DNA of 64,000 bases from positions 124,001-188,000 of the forward strand of contig NZ_LZJZ01000061.1 in assembly GCF_001667585.1 (NCBI RefSeq). The letters run 5' to 3'. How positions within the stretch are numbered: position 1 is the first letter of the stretch; every line of letters starts with the position of its first letter. Source of the DNA: Mycobacterium sp. E2733. GTDB taxonomy: Bacteria > Actinomycetota > Actinomycetes > Mycobacteriales > Mycobacteriaceae. The notes under the pieces were generated by a model that made no database searches, was not told the DNA's origin, and worked only from the letters and a program-made list of their open reading frames with translations. This document shows positions 59,071-64,000 of the stretch, piece by piece. The position numbers and the translations under genes are program-made.

Positions 59071-60534
59071 CTAAGTGCCGCAGAACGTTTGGTACTTACC
59101 GAAGTCCTCGGGCGCCGGCTCGGCGTAACGCTTTAGGCCCGGCCGCTCGTCATAGGGTGCGGTGACCGCGGCGAGGAGCTGGTCGAGGGGGCCGAGATCG
59201 CCCGCCGTGGCGGCGGCCAGGGCTTCCTCCACCAGGTGGTTGCGCGGAATGTAGATCGGGTTGGCCCGATCCATGACGTCGGCGTCGGGGCGCAGGGTTT
59301 GCCATCGCGACAGCCACGCATCGAACCCTGCGAGGTCGATGAACAAGCCGCGCACGGGTTCGGCATCGCCTCGTGCCGCTCGGCCGAGGTGGCGGAAAAA
59401 CGAGGTGTAGTCGACGTGGCTGTCCTTGAGCAGGGCGAGCAACTCATCGCTCAGTGCCTTCAGGTCTTGGGCCTCGACGTCCGCGGGCAGACCGAGTTTG
59501 GCGCGCATTCCGGACCACCACACGGCGTCGTACTCGCGCTGGAAAACCCCGAACGAATCCTCCGCGAGCGCGACCGCCTCCTCGACATCGTCGGACAGCA
59601 GCGGAAGCAGCGTCTCGGCGAACCGGGCGAGGTTCCAGCCGGCGACGACGGGCTGGTTGCCGTACGCGTAGCGGCCCCAGAAGTCGATGGAACTGAAGAC
59701 CGTGTCGGGGTCGTAGGCCTCCATGAAGGCGCAGGGCCCGTAGTCGATCGTTTCGCCGGAGATCGTCATGTTGTCGGTGTTCATCACCCCGTGGACGAAT
59801 CCGATCAGCATCCAGCGCGCGATGAGCGATGCCTGGACGGCGACCACCCCTTCAAACAACGCGAGGTAGGGGCGTTCGGCGCCCGCCGCGCTGGGGTGGT
59901 GGCGGGCGATCGCATGGTCGGCGAGGCGGCGCAGCAGGCCGGCGTCGCCGGTGGATGCCGCGAATTGGAAGCTGCCCACGCGCAGGTGGCTACTGGCCAC
60001 GCGGGCCAGCACGGCCCCGGGCAGCTCCGCCTCGCGCAACACCGGGCGGCCGGTGCCCACGACGGCCAGCGATCGCGTCGTCGGCACCCCCAGCGCATGC
60101 ATCGCCTCGCTGATGATGTACTCGCGCAGCATGGGCCCAACGGCCGCGAGGCCGTCCCCGCCCCGTGCGAACGGCGTCGGCCCGGAGCCTTTCAGGTGGA
60201 TGTCGCGCAGCCGCCCGTCGTTGGCGACGAGCTCCCCGAGCAGCAGTGCGCGTCCATCACCCAACCGGGGCACGAAACCGCCAAACTGATGCCCGGAGTA
60301 GGCCTGGGCCACCGGAACGGCGGTGCTGGGGACCAGGTCGCCCACCAAGAAGCGCATTCCGTCGGGACTTCGCAGCCAGGCGGTGTCCAGCCCGAGCTCT
60401 GCGGCGAGTCGCTCGTTGAGGGCAAGTAGCCGTAAGTCGGCGGGGGCCTCTGCTTGCCAGCGGACGGCCATTTCCGGCAATTCGCGGAAGAACCGGTCCT
60501 GTAGAGCAACGGTCATTTCCGGGGCGACACTCAC
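59071..60534 (-). CDS. selO: Protein adenylyltransferase SelO (YdiU/UPF0061)
   Basis: A 487-residue pseudokinase-fold AMP transferase. The N-terminal segment [23 protein letters not shown] is the SelO glycine-rich/ATP signature. The metal/catalytic region is [28 protein letters not shown], and [11 protein letters not shown] comes near the C-terminus. SelO AMPylates proteins on Ser/Thr/Tyr, mainly redox-homeostasis targets. The bacterial protein ends without a selenocysteine motif here: [13 protein letters not shown] carries a Cys. GTG start; an in-frame ATG six codons later is possible. Confidence 0.92.
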   Translation of the reverse strand: MSVAPEMTVALQDRFFRELPEMAVRWQAEAPADLRLLALNERLAAELGLDTAWLRSPDGMRFLVGDLVPSTAVPVAQAYSGHQFGGFVPRLGDGRALLLGELVANDGRLRDIHLKGSGPTPFARGGDGLAAVGPMLREYIISEAMHALGVPTTRSLAVVGTGRPVLREAELPGAVLARVASSHLRVGSFQFAASTGDAGLLRRLADHAIARHHPSAAGAERPYLALFEGVVAVQASLIARWMLIGFVHGVMNTDNMTISGETIDYGPCAFMEAYDPDTVFSSIDFWGRYAYGNQPVVAGWNLARFAETLLPLLSDDVEEAVALAEDSFGVFQREYDAVWWSGMRAKLGLPADVEAQDLKALSDELLALLKDSHVDYTSFFRHLGRAARGDAEPVRGLFIDLAGFDAWLSRWQTLRPDADVMDRANPIYIPRNHLVEEALAAATAGDLGPLDQLLAAVTAPYDERPGLKRYAEPAPEDFGKYQTFCGT

Positions 60535-60555
60535 CTCAACGAGCTTACGGAAGTC

Positions 60556-61125
60556 CTACGAGCCGAGGGCCTGCCCGATGAGGTCGCGGGCGCGGTCGAG
60601 CATCGACGCGAACGGTCCCAGCGCGAAATTCAGCTTGGCTGATTCCACGCCGGGATGCGGGTGGGTAGGCGCGATGGCCTGGGCCGCCCGCACCGCCGCA
60701 CCCATCCGCTTGAGGTCGGCGTCGTCGACTTCCTTCTGCAGCACGGGGAACTCCTCGCTCTCCTCCTGCTTGGCGTGGTCGAGCACGGCTTGCCGGAGCT
60801 TGGTGACCTCGTCGATGAACTCTTTCGAGGTGATGTCGAGCTTTTCGATGCGCGACAACAGCTCCTTGGCTTCGTGCTCCTCTTTGAGTCGGGCGTCGAC
60901 GATCGCGTCGCCGGCATCGGCTTCGCGGCGCACGCGCGGGTGCACCACCATTTCTTCGGCTGTCTCGTGGACGGCCAGCAGCTGGCGCAGCGTCGCGAAC
61001 GGCTTCTCGCGCGCCTGAGGATCTGACGCATGCAGCACCTCGTCGAACATGTCCTCGATGAGGTTGTGCTGCGCTTTCAGAAATGCGACGACCTCGTCGG
61101 GCGATTGGACAATCATGTCGGCCAT
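60556..61125 (-). CDS. Hemerythrin-like HHE-domain protein
   Basis: A 189-residue four-helix protein with the HHE iron-ligand pattern: His20 in LKAQHNLIED, His53 with Glu57/58 in LAVHETAEEM, His62 in VVHPR, His84 in KEEHEAKEL, and His117 with Glu121/122 in LDHAKQEESEEF. Such proteins bind a di-iron centre and sense or store O2, NO or H2O2. GGAGG lies nine bases before the ATG at 61125; an upstream start would add unlikely residues. It is followed by selO on the same strand with a 21-base gap. Confidence 0.88.
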   Translation of the reverse strand: MADMIVQSPDEVVAFLKAQHNLIEDMFDEVLHASDPQAREKPFATLRQLLAVHETAEEMVVHPRVRREADAGDAIVDARLKEEHEAKELLSRIEKLDITSKEFIDEVTKLRQAVLDHAKQEESEEFPVLQKEVDDADLKRMGAAVRAAQAIAPTHPHPGVESAKLNFALGPFASMLDRARDLIGQALGS

Positions 61126-61290
61126 CGCAGATACCTCCACTGTCTCTTGGGGAATTGGGACTCGCACTATGGGCTGTGTGCGGCTTGATGAGGCATACCC
61201 GCTGTATAAACCCCTAAACGAGGCCTCCGGGCCAACGGCGGCCCAGGAAATCGTTTGAAGCACAAGCCGTTTCTTTTCGGGCGCCGGGCC

Positions 61291-61325
61291 AGATCCCCGC
61301 CAGGCGTGGCGCCTGACGGGGATCT
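61291..61325. terminator. Strong hairpin after the WGxxGxxG-type gene
   Basis: Arms of 16 bases (61291-61306 and 61310-61325) pair with one mismatch around a 3-base TGG loop. It lies 18 bases past the stop of the leftward gene at 61343, with no U-run of note, which fits the I-shaped stem terminators described for mycobacteria. Confidence 0.7.
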
Positions 61326-61342
61326 GAAGTCGAGCGAAGGGA

Positions 61343-61621
61343 CTAGACGCGGCGGTCGCCGGGGGCGGCCGGTCCGACGCCGGTGCCGACGACGGCGTCC
61401 TTGCGGCGCTTCAGCCCGGCGAGTCCGCCCAGGCCGAGGAGGCCGAGCAGGCCCCACAGCCCGCTGTTGTCGCTGTGCTGGTTGGTGTTGTTGTCGTTGT
61501 CCGCCAACGTCGTTGTGGTGGACGACGGCGCGGGTGCGGTCGGGCCGGCGGCATTGGCGACGCCCGCCCCACCGAACAACAGCGCCCCGGTGGCCGAAAC
61601 GATTGCAATGGTCTTACGCAT
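61343..61621 (-). CDS. Exported WGxxGxxG-type protein (92 aa)
   Basis: AAGGAG stands seven bases before the ATG. The signal peptide MRKTIAIVSATGALLFGGAGVANA is followed by a polar Ser/Thr/Asn linker. The segment GLWGLLGLLGLGGLAGLKRRK is a Gly/Leu transmembrane helix with WGxxG spacing and a trailing KRRK, as in the WGxxGxxG-CTERM class. A polar tail of about 17 residues extends past the basic cluster, which is longer than in typical sorting tails. Function unknown; probably anchored in the membrane with the linker outside. Confidence 0.7.
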   Translation of the reverse strand: MRKTIAIVSATGALLFGGAGVANAAGPTAPAPSSTTTTLADNDNNTNQHSDNSGLWGLLGLLGLGGLAGLKRRKDAVVGTGVGPAAPGDRRV

Positions 61622-61765
61622 GTGAACTCCTTGTGGAATTGCCTCGGCCGGATCCCAGACGGGTGCCGAGACGCATTTCGGGGCCAGGGTGCTCTAGTCC
61701 CCACGGAAAGCGACGCCCGGCCGAAGCCGCGGCGTGGCAAAGCATGGCTACCCCGGAGAGCGGGC

Positions 61766-61954
61766 GTGAAACTCCTGAGCTGCGCATTGGCTTGTTTGCT
61801 GGCCGTCGGTCTAGGTACTCGGCCCTCGCCACAAAAGCGATCTGGATCACACGTCAGAGGCCGATGTTATCTGTCGGGGGCCGAATGGGTAGCCGCAAGG
61901 GAGGCGCTTTCGTGCCGATCCAAACAATCAACGCAGGAGGCGAATTTTCGATGA
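61766..61954 (+). CDS. Possible small exported peptide (62 aa) coupled to the next gene
   Basis: A GTG start with GGAG seven bases upstream opens a frame beginning MKLLSCALACLLAVGLG, which looks like a short signal or lipoprotein leader. The stop TGA overlaps the ATG of the gene at 61951 (ATGA). The remaining residues are polar and Arg/Ser-rich without a pattern. It may be a leader peptide or chance; the codon use of the second half is poor. The rest of the 61622-61950 gap shows nothing else. Confidence 0.3.
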   Translation: MKLLSCALACLLAVGLGTRPSPQKRSGSHVRGRCYLSGAEWVAAREALSCRSKQSTQEANFR

Positions 61955-62913
61955 CTTCATCCGACAAGACGACGGTGCTGGCGCAGTTGCGTGCGCTCCA
62001 CCAGCTGACCAACACCGAGATCCAGGTCGCCGAAACCCGCATCGCACAAGCGCGTACCGAGGCCGTTGAGCGTGAGCTGACGCAGAACGCATCGAACGCG
62101 CGCGAGCGGTCCGAGTCCATAGAGAAGGCGATCCGCGAGCTTGGCGGTGTCCCGGACATCGTCGGCCCCTTCCTGGGCCGCGCCGCCGCGGCGGTCAAGG
62201 CCCTGACCGAACAGGCCCAGCCGTTCGACGAGGCGCTTCTGGGCGACCTGGCGCTGGAGGACCAGTTGCTGGACCGCGCCCGCTACCTCAAAGCCCTGGC
62301 CGTCGCGGCCGAGCTCCCCGACGTCGAGAGGCTGGCGACGCGGCTGATCACGGCGCACTCGGCGACCGTGGACTGGCTGACGACCGTGCTCGCCGAGGAC
62401 GCGCTGGGCGGTCCGGCCGCGCTGCGCCGCACGCCGCTGCAGGCGGCCGCCGGTACCGCGGTGAAACTGGTGAACTTGCCGGTCGAGTGGTCGGTCCGGG
62501 GTGTCGACAGGGCCGCGGACGCGCTGCGCTCGGCCCGGCCGACGTTCAACGAGCTGGTCAGCCGCGGCGCATACGCCGGTGACGTGGCGACCCGGGCGCT
62601 CGCCGCATCGCGGAACGCCGCTCTCGAGGCGGCCGAGAAGGTCACCCGCAACGAGGGGGCCCGGCAGACCGCCAACGCGCTGCACGCGGCACGCGCCGCT
62701 GTGGGAGTGCTCGACGCCGACGAGCTGCCCATCGCCAACTACGACGAGCTCAACGTCAGCGAGGCCGTCGCCGAGGTGAAGGAACTCGCCAACCCGAGCG
62801 ACGTGCGGGCGATCATCGCCTACGAAGAGGCGAACAAGAACCGCCAGCGGGTCGTGTCGGCCGCGCAAACGCGTGTCGCCGCGATCGCGCAGGAGGTCGT
62901 CGGCATCAACTAG
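61951..62913 (+). CDS. Ferritin-like/helical conserved protein (320 aa)
   Basis: A highly helical, Ala/Glu/Leu-rich protein. AGGAGG precedes the ATG. The N-terminal 140 residues (TTVLAQLRALHQLTNTEIQVAETRIAQ, then ARYLKALAVAAELPDVERLATRLITAHSATVDWL) resemble the long helices of ferritin-like domains, with His and Glu pairs. The C-terminal half is helical and repeat-like (ALAASRNAALEAAEKVTRNEGA). The family is tentative; mycobacteria have conserved proteins of this build without known function. A perfect hairpin terminator follows. Confidence 0.65.
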   Translation: MTSSDKTTVLAQLRALHQLTNTEIQVAETRIAQARTEAVERELTQNASNARERSESIEKAIRELGGVPDIVGPFLGRAAAAVKALTEQAQPFDEALLGDLALEDQLLDRARYLKALAVAAELPDVERLATRLITAHSATVDWLTTVLAEDALGGPAALRRTPLQAAAGTAVKLVNLPVEWSVRGVDRAADALRSARPTFNELVSRGAYAGDVATRALAASRNAALEAAEKVTRNEGARQTANALHAARAAVGVLDADELPIANYDELNVSEAVAEVKELANPSDVRAIIAYEEANKNRQRVVSAAQTRVAAIAQEVVGIN

Positions 62914-62929
62914 CGGATTCATAGGCAAG

Positions 62930-62962
62930 GCCGCCCGGGCGAGTTCCCTCCGCCCGGGCGGC
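62930..62962. terminator. Perfect 11-bp stem terminator
   Basis: GCCGCCCGGGC (62930-62940) pairs exactly with GCCCGGGCGGC (62952-62962) around an 11-base loop, 17 bases after the stop of the gene at 61951. Very GC-rich stem, followed by a short mixed T-containing run. Confidence 0.8.
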
Positions 62963-63149
62963 TTCGTCCGTCGGGGCGAAGATGCTGCAACGCAAGGTGT
63001 TTCGCGCAGCGGGACGCAATTGGGGCCGCCGCTCGATCCGCGCGTCTTCACTTTCCCGGGGCATGCCCAACCGCCCGTTTCGGGATATCGCTACGGTTAA
63101 GGCACCAGCCCCACATTGACGACCACGAAAGACGGCAGATCAGCTAAAA

Positions 63150-64000
63150 ATGTACGACCAGGTCAATAGCAGCACGACGGAGCCCGACGACGTCATCGGC
63201 TACCGCATCGATCCCGTCCTGGCCCGGAGTTGGCTCCTGGTGAACGGTGCGCACGCCGACCGGTTCCAGTCCGCGGTGCACTCCCGGGCCGACATCGTCG
63301 TACTCGACATCGAGGACGCCGTCGCGCCGAAAGACAAGCACACCGCCCGCGACAACGTGGTGAGTTGGCTGGGCGGCGGCAACACCGACTGGGTCCGCGT
63401 CAACGGCTTCGGCACCCCATGGTGGTCGGACGACCTGGCCGCGCTGGCCGGCACACCGGTCGGCGGGGTGATGCTCGCGATGGTCGAGTCGGTGGACCAC
63501 GTCACCGAGACCGCGCAACGGCTGCCGAACGTGCCGATCGTGGCGCTGGTGGAAACGGCCCGCGGCCTGGAACGCATCACCGAAATAGCCGCTGCGAAGG
63601 GCACCTTCCGGCTCGCCTTCGGCATCGGCGATTTTCGCCGCGACACCGGTTTCGGGGAAGACCCGAGCACCCTGGCCTATGCGCGGTCGCGCTTTACGAT
63701 CGCCGCCAAGGCGGCCAGCCTGCCCAGCGCGATCGACGGGCCCACGATCGGCTCCAACGCGTTGAAACTGATCGAAGCCACGGCCGTTTCCGTGGAGTTC
63801 GGGATGACGGGAAAGATCTGCCTGACCCCGGATCAGTGCGCCGTGGTGAACGAGGGCCTGTCGCCGTCACAAGACGAAATCTCATGGGCCAAAGAATTTT
63901 TCGCCGAGTTCGAACGTGACGGGGGAGAGATCCGCAACGGCTCCGACCTGCCGCGAATTGCCAGGGCCACCAAGATCCTCGAGTTGGCTCGCGCCTACGA
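63150..64000 (+). CDS. CitE/HpcH-like acyl-CoA lyase, 3' end outside the window
   Basis: The reading frame opens at ATG 63150 and is uninterrupted to the window end (283 complete codons). It is a TIM-barrel citrate-lyase-beta-like protein. RSWLLVNGAHADRFQSAV comes near the start, then the signature IVVLDIEDAVAPKDKHTAR, VALVETARGLERI with the metal Glu, and LAFGIGDFRRDTGFGED with the Asp. CitE-like proteins in mycobacteria cleave or hydrate short hydroxyacyl-CoAs. A close Rv3075c- or Rv2498c-type relative is likely, but which one cannot be decided here. No neighbour is visible downstream. Confidence 0.82.
   Translation, partial: MYDQVNSSTTEPDDVIGYRIDPVLARSWLLVNGAHADRFQSAVHSRADIVVLDIEDAVAPKDKHTARDNVVSWLGGGNTDWVRVNGFGTPWWSDDLAALAGTPVGGVMLAMVESVDHVTETAQRLPNVPIVALVETARGLERITEIAAAKGTFRLAFGIGDFRRDTGFGEDPSTLAYARSRFTIAAKAASLPSAIDGPTIGSNALKLIEATAVSVEFGMTGKICLTPDQCAVVNEGLSPSQDEISWAKEFFAEFERDGGEIRNGSDLPRIARATKILELARAY

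Noticed and set aside
1..64000. CRISPR arrays, insertion sequences or phage genes
   Set aside because: No regularly spaced direct repeats, no transposase or integrase motifs and no terminal inverted repeats were seen.

Overview
The window is high-GC actinobacterial DNA and almost certainly comes from a Mycobacterium. It carries DUF732 secreted proteins, a cutinase, a lipase-adenylate cyclase fusion of the Rv1900c type, Tat-exported PGRP amidases (one with LGFP repeats), two-domain universal stress proteins, many FadE/FadD/EchA-type genes, and frequent GTG/TTG starts with 4-base stop/start overlaps. All functional calls come from reading motifs; no database search was possible.

Region 1 (1-34900, with a second block at 38571-42688) is a dense catabolic cluster built from CoA-thioester chemistry. 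It holds eight acyl-CoA dehydrogenases (several as small/large heteromeric pairs), seven enoyl-CoA hydratase/isomerase proteins, three intact acyl-CoA synthetases plus one broken by an in-frame TGA, a FAS1-DH/MaoC-type dehydratase and three SDR proteins (one lacking the catalytic Lys). It also has an Ltp2-like thiolase with its DUF35 partner, an HpcH/HpaI aldolase, a TauD-like dioxygenase, a 2-hydroxyacid dehydrogenase, a DapB-fold protein, a nitroreductase and four amidohydrolases of family 2 (PF04909). The likely logic is activation to a CoA ester, dehydrogenation, hydration, oxidation and retro-aldol or hydrolytic C-C cleavage of a branched or alicyclic substrate. The substrate cannot be read from the sequence.

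The cluster contains one TetR regulator (27524-28318). Two palindrome types recur in its promoters. Type A, GAGAA-N6-TTCTC, is found at 368, 6508 and 31556, with degenerate or half copies at 17699, 22224 and 27500. Type B, CTACTCTCATTT-N2-GAGAGT, is found at 9432 and 29522. The least explained part is the operon 9377-6560: two single-helix proteins of 32 and 39 residues, a polytopic protein, a 145-residue bitopic protein, a degenerate SDR and an intact SDR, behind a type B palindrome.

Region 2 (34901-38570) is a transition with a cutinase, an LGFP-repeat amidase, a decayed universal-stress-protein copy and other remnants. Region 3 (42970-64000) is ordinary mycobacterial regulatory and envelope content: a large cyclase/ATPase regulator, an ANTAR protein with a small partner, a PGRP amidase, a serine beta-lactamase-like lipoprotein, an M15 peptidase, a universal stress protein, DUF732 proteins, a DMT transporter, PhyH and YkvA proteins, the lipase-cyclase fusion, an LLM oxidoreductase, SelO, a hemerythrin-like protein, a WGxxGxxG-type exported protein, a helical conserved protein and a CitE-like lyase cut by the window end. 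No rRNA, complete tRNA, insertion sequence, phage gene or CRISPR array was seen.
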